64,000 nucleotides of DNA from Oxyruncus cristatus (Eukaryota > Chordata > Aves > Passeriformes > Cotingidae): the NCBI GenBank assembly GCA_013399855.1, contig VXAY01006251.1:460764-524763 (forward strand), given 5' to 3'. Position 1 is the first letter of the stretch; the number at the start of each line of letters is the position of its first letter. Shown piece by piece: positions 1 through 14,480 of this stretch. The position numbers were made by a program, and so were the translations under genes. A model generated the notes under the pieces. That model was not told where the DNA came from. It saw only the letters and a list, made by a program, of their open reading frames with translations, and did not search any database.

Positions 1-3000
1 GTGAACTTTTCTTGTCCTTTTTTTTTTTTTTTTTACCCCTTTTTGTAACACTGGCACTAAGCCAGTTTGCTGTGCTTTACTTTCTTTCCTCTGTATGTGT
101 GAATTTTTATATAATTTTTTTTTTCCACGGCTCCAGGGGAAAAGGATTTCTCAGCCTTAACATCCTGCATACTTTTGAATGCTCATTATTAAAAGCCAGC
201 TATTTATACACAGGAACAAAGTACATTCCACTAACCCCTTGTGGCATAACTCCACATGCTGACTGCTAAGCCCTGCAAAGGTGTATTGAATGTATGACAG
301 AGAGCTTTTTATAGGGATTGAATACCCACTGTACATCAGCACAGGAATACCCTTTTAAAGTTCTCACTGCTATCATGTCTTTGGAAATATGAAAGGCAAA
401 CCTTTCAACAGCCTCATTCCCTCTGACTCTAATCTTGATTGTGTTGAGAGGGATAGGTGCCAGATAACTGTATCGGTGGAAACAGAGATAAGAAGGCTGT
501 GCATGCCATAAGCAGTTGTATTGCTTGAATTATGGCTTAGGACAGATGCAGTGACAGTAACAGGACAGCACTAATAGGTGAGTGGTTCATTTACCTGCCT
601 GGTATCTTTCAAAGATATCAAGTTGCACTTCATTACTGGAAAATTCCTAAGGAAATAAAACGAATCAAGAACAAGTGTATTATCTCAAAATCACCCATCT
701 GACAATACAACACAGTGGGCATCTCACAAGGGGAGGTCAACCTAAGTGATGCCTCTGCGCAGCTCACAAAAGGGGCTGGGGTTGAAAACAAGATGTCAAA
801 GAAATCTTTCAGCTGAAGAATAGAGGGATTCTTCAGAGAGTATTTGCATGTTTTGGGTCTGTCTGCTCTTGGAATATCCGTAGGACAAAATGTTAGTGCC
901 CAAGGTGCAATGCAACATTTTTGCTTTGATTTTTACCTTTTTTTTTTCCCATCAAAGGATGTATGATGCCCCCTCCAGTTCACAGCTGGTACATTGGTTT
1001 CAAAACCCACTGAACTACACTTTTAATCTTGGTAGAAGCTTCTTCCACCTGCCTGTCCCAAAAGTGCTTTACTGTATGCACAGCTGTGACCATAGTTCCA
1101 TCTGGCAGTCACCCACCTCAGTGGTTTTTTGGGGACTTCAGGTAAAAAAAGGTATCCACACAACTGTGTCATCACATAGCATCAAGCCCCAGGTCCCCAG
1201 GAGGGGATTCTGGTGAGCCCAGGTCCTGATTTTCACCATTGTGGGAACAGAGCAGGTACAGTACGTCATTTGAAGTCCCAGCCTCTCAGGAGGATGGAGG
1301 AAGTGTTGCCATCCCACCTCATTTGTAGAGACTCTCTGATCAAAGCATTGCCCAGTATTTGTAGTTTCTCATACTGTTCTGGCACAGACTGTTTGAGAAA
1401 GCCTTGGCAAAAGAGAGCAGAAAAAGTAGCCTTTCTTAACCCAGTTTACTTGACAGTTTCCATAACAACTTGACACAGCTATTTATAACACAGGGGAATA
1501 TCATTTGCGTCTCATCGTTTTTAGAACCTTTGTTGCCATATCAACCCCAGCCATGTAGCAGAGCACAGACCCATTCAATTCTCTCATTTGCTCAGAAGGA
1601 AACTTCTCTCTCAATGAATTGAAACTCAGTTGGTCTCAGAAGGACCCTTGAGAGGCCTTCATGACACCTACAGTATAATTCGAGCCATGATTTAAGTGGA
1701 TTTTTGCCAGTATGACCCATCTGCACCAGATGGGTGGGATCACCTGCAGTGGGAAGCAGAGATGAGGAGGGGTGGACAATCAGACCAGCATTCCCATTTT
1801 CTTGGGAAGCAAATAATGAGAAGGATATGGCAGCTACTGACACCCTTTGTGACGGGGGTAGAAAGAGAAACCGATTTTGAAATGTCAGAGTTTCAAAGGC
1901 TCAGTCCTCAGCCTAAATTCTGGGAGGGAGGTTAGGTGCCAAGGAGTTCTAGCAAAGACCAAGGTCAGGATGTAGTGAAAGTCAAAAGGGGTGAAAAAGT
2001 GGTAGAAGACAACAGCCAGGGGAGAGATTGTGCTCCCAGAGGAGGAGAGGATCTTTCCTGGTGTGGTCTCAGGTGCTGCTCAATCCTGGATTCATTCCCA
2101 CAGTGCCAAGCACCAAAAAGCTACCCCAAAAGAGAGAAATGTCCCCAAGGCACAACTCAGGTAGGGATTAGGTGTCTCCCAACACCTCTCTTCAGAGGAA
2201 GCTGTGGTGCTCAGACACTCAGTTAAGTCCTTACAGCAGGGTGAAATGAAGTTTAGTCTCAGTTTCTCACCAAGGCTTTTTTCCCAGTTCCTGCTGGCTG
2301 CTCCAGCCAGTGCTCATCACTCGCATAGGTTGGTCTGGGGAAGTTCAGCCTTACCAGCCCATGGCACCGGATCTTCCCTTCCAGGTCAGAATAGAATTAA
2401 TTTTAAAATACTCATGCAACGTGCAATCACAACTATCTATAATCCAGCTGACACCTTCTTCTGACTAAGCAGCACTCAAATAACCCTTTGGCTGCACTGC
2501 ATTTTGTCACTCACACTTCCTCCTCCTGTTGGGAGATGGCAGGTCTGTTGTCCATGCCCTGTCACCTCACCGTCTCAGTCTGCTGCGTTTGCTACTTTCC
2601 CAAGACACTTCTCTTTAAAATAGGTGTCCCCCATCTCCTCTCCCTCCGAGATGTGAAGGTGTCTGTGTATTCCCTTGGGTAAGCATCCATTTGGCAGAGC
2701 AAACTTCATACAAATAAGGTGACCACTTGACGCAGTGCCAGTGACTTGGCCTCCCTTCCACCAGCAGAAATGCACACAACAGCATTTTCGAGAAGCACTG
2801 TGGGTTCCTGGTTTGCATTAGTCATATTGTTCTGTCTTGTTTTAATCATCCCAGTATTTCTAGAAGGTCTCCAGCGAGACTGAGAAGCGTGTTAGCAGCT
2901 CCAGCACGGCCGGGTTTGTCTGCCTGTGTCAGCAGATGAGAACCTCAGCCTCACGGATGTGTTTTGTCATGTAGCAGTGCTGGATACGGACCCGCCAGCT

Positions 3001-6000
3001 TTATTAATAGCAGCCCTATTATTTAACATGATGTTCCACCAACCCCTTGGACTGGGGACAATAGGAAATGGCACTTGCATGTTTAAATCCGTGGCACGCT
3101 GGAACTGTTTGAATGTGTGTGATTCATTGTCAGACAGGGCTATGTCAGGCACTGGGGGCAAAATAAAACAGGCTGCACATGCATCATCTAGATGTGTTCT
3201 ACACGTAAGCTGTTTGAAATGCATGCTGCCCAACCTCTGCTTGCAGAAGCCATAAATGAGCTCCATGTAAGCTTTAAAGTGTCTCAGGAAGTGCCAACCT
3301 GGTGCTTTTAACCATAACCCCAGAGGATGCTAGGAGGTCTCTCTTGTCGTGTCTGCAGGCACTTGGGAGATTTCTGACTGGCTACTGTAAGAAAATAGTT
3401 TCAGGTGTGCCCTGAAAGTGGTCATTTGAGTCCTAAACCTAGCAGTTATCACCCACACTTCATCAAAACCAGAAAGTTTTGGAGTTTTGGGCCAGGTTTT
3501 TTCATTTGTTTGTTTGTTTTCCGTACTGACAAGTATTAGTTTAGCCCTGAGAAATCTGGGAAGTCCTGAAAGGTTTAAACTTGCGCTGCTCCCATTCCTC
3601 CAGCATCTGTCTCGACTGATTGGTATTCCTGTATTTCATTTCTCTCCTCTAACCCCTGGTTAATTTGCAGCATAATTGATACTATTTAAAGTCACTGAAT
3701 TCAAGGGGAAAATTCATATTTGAAAAAATGTATGTTTAACACACCAATCTTTGCATCGAAATAATAATTCTGAAAGCTGTGATATACACTGAAAATTAGT
3801 GGCTCACCCTATAAATGGACCAATGTAAGACTAACATGATATGCTTTATTCAGGCTGTATCTCCAGTCCTGGAACAGAAATGGTCCTAAGCAACACACGT
3901 GTGATCCTTCTTTTAGGGTCTTCACAAATAAACCTGTGTGAGGCATGAGAAAAACCTGTCCTGGGAGGAGACTGAGGCAGAAAAAAACTACTCTGCCACT
4001 AGCACCACTTTTAAAGACTGAAATTCTCTGATCCAAATTAGGATTTCTTCAAAAACTGAACAATGCCTGCAAACTAAGCAAAGGAGATGTGATAAAACCT
4101 TTAATAGTGTTCCCTGGTAATTCCCAGCCCAGCAACATGCTCCATCTCTATTACTATTAAAATAGTTTCTCGTTCTCTGCTAGCTGCTTTAAGTATTAAA
4201 TTAGACCTTACACACAGTACCTTTTTTTGTAGTTGTCTGCAGAAAATGATTCTCAATTTACTCTCATATGACAGTGATAATTACCATTTTAAGGAGAAGT
4301 CAATTTGTCTGACAGCTGTGGCAAAATCACTGCCTTTCTCCCAGCCCTCCACAACAGACAGGCTCAGAGCAGCTTGAATGGTCACCATTTAATCCAGCTT
4401 TTCCCTTCTCCTAGCCTGGCCCTGGCCTGCCTAGCCTTGCTAGGAGATAAAATATATCCCAGAGAGCCTTTTATTAGAAAAGGATCAGTGAAAAGTGGTG
4501 GGACTGTAGCTCTTGTATTACCTCAGGCACACACAACATGCAGTTTGCCTTCCCCGCTATGATGGGCCACCATGTAAGACCTTCAGAGACACCAAGCCCC
4601 TCCACCTGTTGTTGACCAAAAATCTCGTGCAAAAACCTCCCAGATCTTGTGACAACCAAGATAAAATTTCCTCGCTGCCCACCTTGGCCCTTTGGTACCA
4701 GCCTCTTTCTTCACATCCCCCTCATCCTCAGCAAGGGGCAGCATCTCCCAGCCAGAGCTACACAGCTTCCACCTGCCGACAGCAGATCCTGCTCCTTGCC
4801 CCTGGTACATCAGGTGGGCTCTGTATCTTTGGCTTTTCTACACCTAAAACAAAAAAAAAAAAGGGAAAAAAATTGTCCGTGCTCCAAATGCCGAGCCAAG
4901 ATCTTGTGCACTGTAACATGCTCCATCTCATTTATTTTACAGCACTTTAATGCCTCTCTCAGTTGTCTCACTACAGAGACTCCAGGCAGAGTGGAGCCGT
5001 GTTCCTTAGCAACTCACAGTACACATGACAAAATTAACCCAAACAGTTTTGTTTATTAACTCTTAATAAGGAGCAAACAAAACAGCAACCTGAGGGTTTC
5101 ACAACAAAGAATGCTTTCCATTTTGGGTGCGTTACTAATATTACAGACGACAATGTTATCTTGGGTGTTCTGTGGGGAATTTTTTTAGCCCTTTTGTGAA
5201 GACCTATTTGAAGCACACAAGTCTTTCCCTCCCTCCCCAGTGCCTGATATTTCTATAATGGAAAGACTCTATGTAATAATAGAAAAATTAAAAGACTACT
5301 GGAGCTAATGAGCTCTAGCTGATGCCTGCTTGGCACTGCAAAATCTATGTTTGGATGATGGAGATGTGAATATTATCCCCAGATTCTCTCCCAGAGTTTG
5401 GACAAATTGCAGAAGTGAGGTTTTCAATCTGCTGGGATTTACTCCAGGCTCTTCAGAAAATGTGACCTTATGCTACTCTGTCCCTGTACCCCAAACCTTA
5501 AAATATGGTCCTGTTTCAGAGAGATTTTACGAGAACACATGTATTAATGCCTGCAAGGCAGCACAGGCTTAATTTGAGAAGGTATTTAAGCAGCTGACTA
5601 AATCACACCGATTTCAGCAGCAGTCATGTGTCTGAAGATCTGGTGTTCAGGTGCTCTGGAGATGTGAGACAGGTCTGTCCCCTAAGAAGACTGTTGAGGA
5701 TGTTACCCATGGAAATGCCGGTTTATGTCCATCATAAAAAGGGACTAGATGTATTCTTTTTATGACTCCTGTCATATGGAGTTGTTTTTTTTTTAAAAAA
5801 AAAAAAACACAATTGCTTTTCAAAAATACAAAAAACTTGTTGGGCTTTACCAAAGGGCAAGAGCCTGTCGCCTTGCTGTCTCAGGATATTCAGATGAAAG
5901 GCTGCTGCCAAGAATTTCATGCCTAGGAGAGACTTCTAGAAGATTATTTCCAGATATGAAACCCTTTTCCTGCTGTACTGCTGAGCCCTCTCTGTTCCAA

Positions 6001-9000
6001 CACTTCATGGCAACTGCTGATAATGAAAGCGCAGAGGCTCCCTCCCAAGAACTAACCACACCAGCTGATCCAGGCGGCCCTTTCCGGCTTTTATAGAGAA
6101 GAATAAGTGACTTGTGCATTCTTGTGAGAAACTACTGAGACACCAGCTACAGCATCAATAGGTTTTCATGGAAGCAGAATGCAGATTCTTATCACACTCC
6201 ATTTATTTAGCAAGTAGTGACAAATGAATTCCTTGGAAACTTACTCCTGGTAGTCCCAGAGCTCCGAGTGCTCGGTATTGAAACAGCACAGAGGCAGGGT
6301 GGTCAGAGGCACGTACTCCAAGAGCCATGCAGCTAGTGGAAGGGGTGGTGGGGAGGTGGGAGAGGAAGAGGGACTGGAAGTGGAGCAGGAGGTGAGGGAG
6401 AAGGTCCACTTGCACTCTCAGCTCTGCAGCTGGGCTTAATCTCCTTGGTGGGTTTCTGCACAGATGCAAGTGAGGAGGTACAGGCTGGAAGGATGCTGCC
6501 AATATACCCTCACTCGAGGCACTATGGTGTGAGTAAGCAAACAAGCTCTGAGAGCCTGACAAGAGTGTTTATCTTATCTTATCCAGGCCATCCTCTGTCC
6601 TACACAAAGATTTTTCCTTTTTATACATTTTCCAGTATGCAAAACCTCAGTGGATGCAAGCATTTCCCCTAGGAAGTCTTTCACAAGTGGTTTGCTTTCC
6701 CTGCCAGGAGATCTTTGCACAGACTGCATCCAGAGCCCCATGGCCAGGTGTTCTCTGAAGAAAAAGAAAAGGGAGTAGGTTCAAGCACACAGGGGATTCC
6801 TGCTAAAACTAGTCTGCAGCCTTGCTCACCTCCCCACCCCAAATTTTAGCTAACATCTTCTAAGGCCCCCTGAGCAGAGAGTATTTGCTCTTTCATCAGC
6901 ACTCAGTGCAAAGGAGGAACAGTCAGTTCGGGAAGGCACAGAGGCAGAAAGTCAGGCTATTCCTGCAGACTGAGTGTAAGGCAGACACCCTGCTCAGGTT
7001 CATTGGCTACACAGTCCATGGGCTCTTCACACTCTGCCCAGCCCCTTCTGTGCACCCACTTATAAACTTATTACTAGTAGCTGTGAGATCCTAGAGCATG
7101 TCAGACAAAATTGTTCTGTCCAGCCTTCAGGGAATAGGGAAGGGCCTCTCTGTTTTCCCCTGGAACTTGCCATCTTTGTACCACTATGGCCTTGGCACAA
7201 CCTTGCTGTGATTTTTTTTTTCTATGGAAAACCAGGCCAGCTTTGCTCCTACATCTCAGGTAAGAACATGTCCCTCCTTCACCTTGTGTTCTATCTAAGC
7301 TCTTCTATCTTCTGTCTAAGCTCCACAGCCCCTGTGGTTCCTGATATTTGAGTGAAGATGTATCTGGGACACATTAGGGTCAGGTTTGATGCCTGTCGCT
7401 AACAAAAGGTTGGCAAAATTGAATGAAACTCAAAATAAAAACTGAAGAGACTTTCAGCTTCTTCTCTCTAGGACTGACATGCCCATGCTGGTACAATGCA
7501 GCACTGGCCACAGCTGTACAGTAAACAATGACAGCACATCTACAACTGCATCAAGAGGTTGAGGTTTTTACTCTTTCCTGAGGACAGAAAGAAATATGAC
7601 CATGTCTCCCTGACCCAGGCTGGGCTGCAGCTTTCTCAGCTCAACTGGATACTGATCTCAATGGGTAGCTGCTTGCTGTTGAGTGTTGACCCAGTATGAC
7701 ACAGCATCAAATTCTACAGCTTATGAGAAAGCTTGGTATTGATTTTCAACCTCTCCTAGCCTCCACAACAAGAAATGAGACCGTTTAGATGTGGAGCCAT
7801 TCGTCCATCCATCCATCCATCGTTAAAGCCTGCTATTGAGTGTGGCTCTGGCAACAGGGAAAGGGAAGGCATGTGGCTCAAGACCTGAGCCTTGAAGTGT
7901 GCTTCTGCTGGCTCCAGTGTGGACAGGCTCTGAAAAAAAAGAGAGCTGAGCAGGAAATTTATACCTGGTCCCCCTTAAGATGTCCTGTCTATTTTCATGC
8001 TCAGCCTTCTCACCATCCCCAGCAGCAGGGAGGAGGAGCAAAATATTCAGCCACTGTTCCATCCCCAAATTAGCATCTGAGAAAAGAAGAGGTGATCTTT
8101 CTCTGAATAGTTGCTGAAGAAAAGGACAGGATAACTTGAGGAAAGGAGAGGGCTTTCCCCAGCATATGAAATGCCTTAGCCTGATCCACTCAGTAAGAGT
8201 TCTTTTCCTTCTATATTTAACTTTTTTTCCCTTTTCTCTGTGCACTTTTTCCAAGAGGAAATCTGGAAGCTGACGTTGCCTCGAAATCTCATTTTAAGCC
8301 TTCCCCATTCCCAGTTTATACTGTTTTTTCATCCACAACTCCCTCAGTCACACCCATCTAACTCTGTGCCTTGCAGCAAGAACACTTGGACACACATGAA
8401 GGTAGATTTGAACTATTGCCTTTGATAGTTACAGGGTCTGCTTGTGCAAACGAGGCTTAATACAAAGGTTCCTAATGAAAGTTTATACCATCCAGGTCCC
8501 TCCTGGCTTAGAGAGCTGCTACACATGTCCCTCTCAGCCCAGCTCAGAGGGTCATTTGCAGGTTTGCTTCACACTCTCCTGTTAAACTTGTCTTACAGAG
8601 CTTGGGGAATACCTCGATGTTCAAGCCAACCCAGGCACCTTTATGCTCTGTTCATCACAAAAGCCGTTCTGGTGAAAATGCCCTACACCAGTGAAAAATG
8701 TCCCCTGAGACTGGGTAGATTAGTCTCCCCCACCCCTGTCCCTTCTTTTCCTTTCTTTGTCCCAGGGCAGTGGTCAGCTCCCGCTCACCACCCTCAGACT
8801 CATGCGCACGCAGCGGGGCCAAGAGGGGAAATGAATCACTTACACTGGGAGATCATGATTGCAGGATTCTCATCTTGGAAAAAACCATGCACATCTTCAG
8901 GAGCCTGGCAGAGAAAAAGAATCTTGGCCAACTCAAGAACTTCCAAACAACATTTCCTAGGGGTCAGGAACAAGTCTACTTTCTTATTCATCCTGACATT

Positions 9001-11617
9001 CTTCATCAAAAAAACCCAACCCAAGCAACCTTTTCAACTGTGAAATAGGCACACTGGGAATAGGGAGATGGGAAAGTCCCTACAAGACCAGTAAATCCAG
9101 GCAGGATACCCTCTGTGTTGTGAGCTTCAAGGGTCTTTCAGATTCCCAAAAGCTGGCAGGCTGCAGCCATTGTATCAAATTGGATTACACGGGTGAGAAT
9201 TCCTGATCTGAATGTCGTTGTGGCTGCTGTGCACAAGTAAACGCTATGTAGACAACATTCTAAAAATCCAACAGGTCCTCTGAGAACTTAGAGGTTCTCA
9301 AGGCAAAATTAATTAAGAAGTAATGAACTGAGCTTTTGATACCACAGTGGAAGTGTTGCTGCAGGCGCAAACACTAAGAAAAGGGTGCTTTTGACTGATT
9401 TTTAATTAGAATTTAATAGTGCCCTGAAGTTACATCTCTCATTAAAAAAAAAAAAAAAAAGCTTACCTAGTTCTATGTTAGGACCAATTCAAATTAGATT
9501 TTAACATATGCAAATAACTGGTCTGAAAGACCTGCATGGGAGTAATAGAGATAGCACAGGTTAAATCCTTGACCCTTTACAGTAGATTTTTCTTTAACTG
9601 ATCCATCAGTCAGTTTGTTTGCAGTTAAACGTTGGAATTAATTGTCTGAAGGAAGTACTGAAAAGCCATGTGAAATACAGGCTTCAGCTGTGGTAAATTA
9701 GCACAGCCCATTGATTTTAACCACATTAACTATCTCACCAGAGTGTGCAGATCTTAACTGTACATGATATTTCCAAGTCACGGCCGGTCCCAAGTCCCTT
9801 CTTAGACTGAATAGCCTCTCACTCTCCAAAATGTCCCGTTAAATACAGCTCAGCACGTATAAGCCTGAGGAAATCTGCCCATAAAGTCATCCAGATTGCT
9901 CAAAAAGCTCCAGCTGGAAAACAGAGTGTGTGTCAGGGTGACTCCACGGGCTCCTGGGGTGGCTTGGCCAAGGTTTATACCTCTAAGACATTTGCAGGTA
10001 TGTTGCTGTTACTGATAGCATCAAGAAACCCATCTGAGCAAGAGCCCACAGGGTCTGGCCCGAGATGAGTTGTCGTGAGAGGAGGCCAACAAAATACTTT
10101 CGCTCATCCTGAGCAAACAGCTCCTTTCACTGCACTGTATGTAGGAGAATATTTGTATCATGGAAATCTAAGTTACCCTCTCTGTCTGGAATCCCGGGGT
10201 TTTGCTGCACTTCCCTCGATAAATACCCCCCTCAGGATGAACAACACATGCAATACTAAACAGTAGAATTAAATGATGAATGCAATTGCCCCTCAAACAA
10301 TCCTGCCTGGCAGAGATTACCAGTTAGCTGCTTTTCAAACGCATGTCAAACTCATCTTGCTCAGAAGTACAATACAGCTGCTTAGATACTTAAAAACAAA
10401 GACAGAACTCCATCCTCCTCTCACAGCGTCTGGTTGTGACGGAGTCTTTCACACGGTTAAAGGGGAGGGAGGGGAGCTTACAAGACATACAGAATCACAC
10501 CTCCTGCTCAAGACAAAGGGCATTTGGGTACCCAATCTAAGTGCCACGGTTGTTTTTCTCCACTCACTGTAACAAAGCCTCACTGTCCTGGATAATAAGT
10601 GACCTGAATCCCTTACAGATCTCCTGCAGCCACATGATGCAGCAGTTGACTGTGCACCGTGCCAGCAGCAGGCTGGATACAGCCCATAAACTCTGGTCTG
10701 CCATGCTCAGGTGTCTTGTCTGTACAGTTCTCTAATCTTTAGGACTTCATTAAGCATAGAGGGAGCAATAAAAAGTGGTGCTTGTTGTGGTTTGGGGTTT
10801 TTTTTCTTGCTTCTTTTTAATTACACAGGAATTTAAAGGTAGTGTAGAAAGACCATGCCAAGAAACTGTATCTTTCCTCACCAGTTCCATGTTAGTTAAG
10901 CACTGATTCTACAACTACTGAAAAGCAAGTTTGCACCTTCTCTTTGATGAGACCATGATCTATCAGGAAGGTTTCTGTTTACACACAGGAGGAAACATCC
11001 GACTGCCATCCCATCTGTCTTTAGGACACAGCATGGGGACAGGTGTTGATGTAGCTTAAAGTCTAGGCTGTAATCTCTTTGTGTGACCCACAGCAGGTTG
11101 CATTCCCAGAGACAGAGGTTATCAAGGGGTGAGGGAATGGGCAGGATGAGAATTTCAGGTCACAGGCAGGTAATCCATGGGCAGATAATCCATGCAGCAC
11201 TGGGCAAGGAGCTGAAGGTTGCTCTGTTTGATGGGGATGCTGTGCATTGGGTTTACTTTTGAGGTAGTAGTGTGGCAGAGGATCGTGCTTCATTTGGCTG
11301 TGCAGTTTATGGGGTCTTTCCCCACTTTGAATCCTGTTATATTAGTATCAATCCCCATTTCTGATCAACTCCCTACAAATACATTTCTAGAAACAGTTTT
11401 TGCTTTTACAGCCGTGGGGCTTTTTTACTCTGCGTTCAGATTTGGTGCTGAAATAGAGGCACTGACTTTCATTCAGATGAATTCTGTCACCTCTGTGCCT
11501 AAATAGACCCATACTACCCCCAGACTTTGTTTGGTTGGCCATTTCTTTTAATCTTCATGATCCCAGATCACTTCTCTGACACTTCTCCCAGCAGTCCTTG
11601 GCTGTTTTGCTCCTTAT
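1..11617. other. Intergenic DNA, no gene recognised
   Basis: No open frame here resembles a known protein. The longest (8444-9043, plus, 199 codons) has no recognisable domain, repeat or membrane pattern and no convincing splice context. Visible low-complexity items are poly-T near 19-36, a short GTTT run near 3503-3523, a T/A tract near 5786-5808, an 18-base TCCA run at 7804-7821 and an A tract near 9445-9460. No CR1 3' end was seen. Distant enhancers or exons of unannotated non-coding RNA cannot be excluded by eye. Confidence 0.6.
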
Positions 11618-11690
11618 TCATAGAATCATAGAATAACCTGAGTTGGAAGAAAACGCAAGGATCATCAACTGTAATTCCAACATCACCCAG
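11618..11690 (-). mobile_element. CR1 LINE, 3'-end fragment (antisense)
   Basis: The plus strand reads CATAGAATCATAGAATAACC followed by GAGTTGGAAGAAAACGCAAGG. This is the reverse complement of the conserved CR1 3' terminus (octamer ATTCTATG repeats preceded by a TTCCAAC block). Only the last 70 or so bases of the element remain, which is typical 5' truncation. The element's sense strand is minus. Confidence 0.8.
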
Positions 11691-14199
11691 TCTGACTATT
11701 CATGCCAGCCTGTTATTTACCAAGGAAATACAGGGCATTGCAGCAAACAGGGTTGAGACCAGCAGCATCTAAATGCCCCAAGAGGCTGAACTATCAAAGT
11801 GAGTCCTTTGGGTACGGAGAAGGACATGGGTATAAATTCGGGCTTGGGATGCTTTTGTGTGGAAAAAACAGCTGGGAAAGCTCAAGGGTAAATCAGTCCC
11901 TTTTGGTGTTTATTGGGACCTCTCATCACTGGTTTGTACTTTCTCCTGAGCTCAGGCACGAGCCTGGAAAGAATGCATGGGGGCTTGAGAGTAGATAACG
12001 ATAACAGCTCCTTGACGATTACTCCGCGTCACCCCCAGCGCGATGTGTTTAGAGAGTGCCTAAAGTGGGTGTTGTTTCAAAGGGGCAAAGCAGCTCCTCA
12101 AGCAGTTTTATGGCTTTGTAATTTATTTACCAAGGCAAGCTCAGGTCAGTCACACTATCTATTTCTTTTTTTTGATGAGGTGCTGTTTATTTTTCACTCT
12201 CATGTTCTGGATGGATTGAGACACAAGGAGGTCAAATGACTTCTCCCTGAAGTCTCCAGGGCTTCCAAAGCTAAGTCATTCCACCTTTTAATGTGTTAAG
12301 CAAGGAGCTTTGACTTGAAGTCGGGGGAATTGCAAACATGTTTGAAGGTGCTTTAAAACCTTCCTAACAAGGAGCCTACATGAGAGCCTTGGTCTTCTGT
12401 GTATTACTGAGTTTTAACACCTGTGCAGCTCCACTCATGTCAGTTGAGTGTCACAGCCAGCTGAGATGATCTAAGGATATCCTTTGGGAAAGGTCTCCAA
12501 AGAAATGTTTTTCATTAGCTCAACTACTAATCTGGATAAATTCAGATACTCCCACAGTTTTTCAGGTCTGAAATGGAAGATGCTAAACTTAGCCTGGAGT
12601 TTTCTTCTTCAGACCAGGACCAGTCGAGACCTGGACACTTGCCTTTCTGTCTAAATATATCAGAGGCAAGATACTGACCCTCTTTCCACATCTTGCTTCC
12701 ACTTTAAGATTGGTGCAATAGACCAGAGAATTGAGAGATCCTTTGATGGAGGCTTGTTTCAAAAAAAAAAAAAAAAAAAAAAACACTTTTTCCTTTCCCT
12801 TTTCTTTTTGCAAAATGAGCAAGGCCCATCTGAGACTTATTAAAATCACCTCAGATGCTCTTGAACAACAAGGTCATCAAAGAAAAGCATCAGGTGAAAC
12901 ACAATACGTGTAAGAAAAATAAGGGGCTTCAGTTCACGGGAAATGAGCTAAGTGGGTAAGGCACAACAATAAATTATGGAGAACACAGGAGAGGTGACCA
13001 GGTGTTTTTATCCACTTGAGAAAATCATCTATTTTGATGGTCTAACATGTGTCCTAGGGAGGTATCATTAAAGATTTACTCTGTGTTTTTTCTCTTTCAC
13101 CAGAACATGCCTTCAGCCAAGGCTGGAAATAGACACGGAGCTGGATGGAACCTTCTGATCCAGCTCATCCCTCAGGCTCTATGTGAGGTAGTTCACGTTC
13201 TTCCCACAGAAACATCTCAGCTCTTATATCAGCAGTTATAAGGTGCTTGCAGATTTTGCACGTTGCCCTTGATTTTCTTTCTCCTCTGCTGCAGGGAAAT
13301 GCCCAAATGAACAGGCCCTGGATGGCCTTGGGAGTGGGGGGGTCTCAGGCTCTCCTGTTGGAGCTGGTCCAGCTTGTGCTGCTAGTTAACTGTTCACTGG
13401 AGCAGGAACCTGTAACTTGACTTTCCCACATTACACCCATGAGTGTCCTGACTCTGGGGCTGGATAGTCTGTCTTTCACTTCTTGTCTCTGGTCCAATGA
13501 ATGTTTAATTATTTATACCACATGGAACAGCTTCAGCAAGAGACTTTGAGACCAGACCCTGGAGGATCTAACAGTTGTATGCTTATGGCACTTTTTCAGG
13601 ACGTGGGAGGCTCTACATAAACCATAGGAAATAGAACTTCAGTCTGGGTTTCCAACAGCCTGAGAGAAGCTTAGACCAGTGGCATCTGTTTCCAGTGCAG
13701 ATTAGTGGTGCACTGAGAAAGCTTATGGGATATAGCCCCTTATAGAGCTTCTTGCACCCTGTAAATTTAGAGGATGAACTCTTCGTCAAATCAGGAGAGA
13801 GGATGGATTTCCCATTTGTTTCCGTGGGCTGGGAAGTCATCAAGCAGGATTTAGGCATGATCATTTCAGCCAAGCCAAGATTTAGGCAGGTTTGAATTTA
13901 TCATGGTGTCAGGAATGCAAACACTACAGTTAGGTGGGGCAGAAGGCCCATATTAGAGGGGGCAATTAGACACCTACCTATCCTTATGGAGTTAATCTGC
14001 AATAACTTCACAACATAAAAATGCAGAAGTGCTACCTAAGTGATTGGCAGTACAAAACAGAGAGGAGGGAAAGATATAAAGCCACACACAAATGCAACCT
14101 TCCCGCAGCATAGCCTGCGCTTGGGTTGTATATCACAGGGAGAGGTTTTATTAGAGCTCATTAAATTTTAAAGCCTTAATGGCACCTTCTGTGCTGTGT
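11691..14199. other. Intergenic DNA, no gene recognised
   Basis: No protein-like frame was recognised. The only notable low-complexity feature is a 23-base A run at 12761-12783. Short frames of up to about 108 codons occur on both strands without any family signature. Confidence 0.55.
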
Positions 14200-14480
14200 G
14201 ATTGGTGCGAAAAGGAACGCCTGAGAAGGCATTGATGCAGCAGGACGGACGGCACCCTCTACTGCAGTGCTTCTGGCTGGGAGATAAACTCCCGGCTGCA
14301 GAACATCCGCGGGATTAGCGTGACACCGTCTGGCGAGAGCCGGTACGAGCCCTTCAGCCCAAGGCTGAAGCATCCTCGGGCTGCCAGAAGCTCGTTGGAG
14401 AAGCCGAGAAGATTTGCGAGGTGAATGAACTGGTCCTGATGCCTTGCGGGAGAGCGTGGGAGTGCGACAGCCAGGAACGC
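14200..14480. other. CpG-rich block (orphan CpG island candidate)
   Basis: By my count about 20 CpG dinucleotides fall in roughly 280 bases, against very sparse CpG in the flanking kilobases. On the plus strand one frame stays open for 62 codons (14236-14421) without an ATG. A possible acceptor (CTCTACTGCAG, ending near 14266) and a possible donor (GCGAG/GTGAAT near 14420) bound part of it. I do not recognise the translation. It could be an unmethylated promoter or enhancer, an exon of an unannotated transcript, or a recently arrived GC-rich segment. Confidence 0.4.

Noticed and set aside
2926..3266. Overlapping frames of about 100 codons open on both strands
   Set aside because: Two-strand openness without family similarity suggests chance. 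It might be a conserved non-coding element, but that cannot be judged from one sequence.
7804..7821. TCCA repeat as a possible functional array
   Set aside because: Four and a half units of a common simple repeat; no spacers or dyad structure.
8444..9043. 199-codon plus-strand frame
   Set aside because: No family resemblance, domain, signal or splice context. Frames of this length are expected occasionally in 64 kb of six-frame translation.
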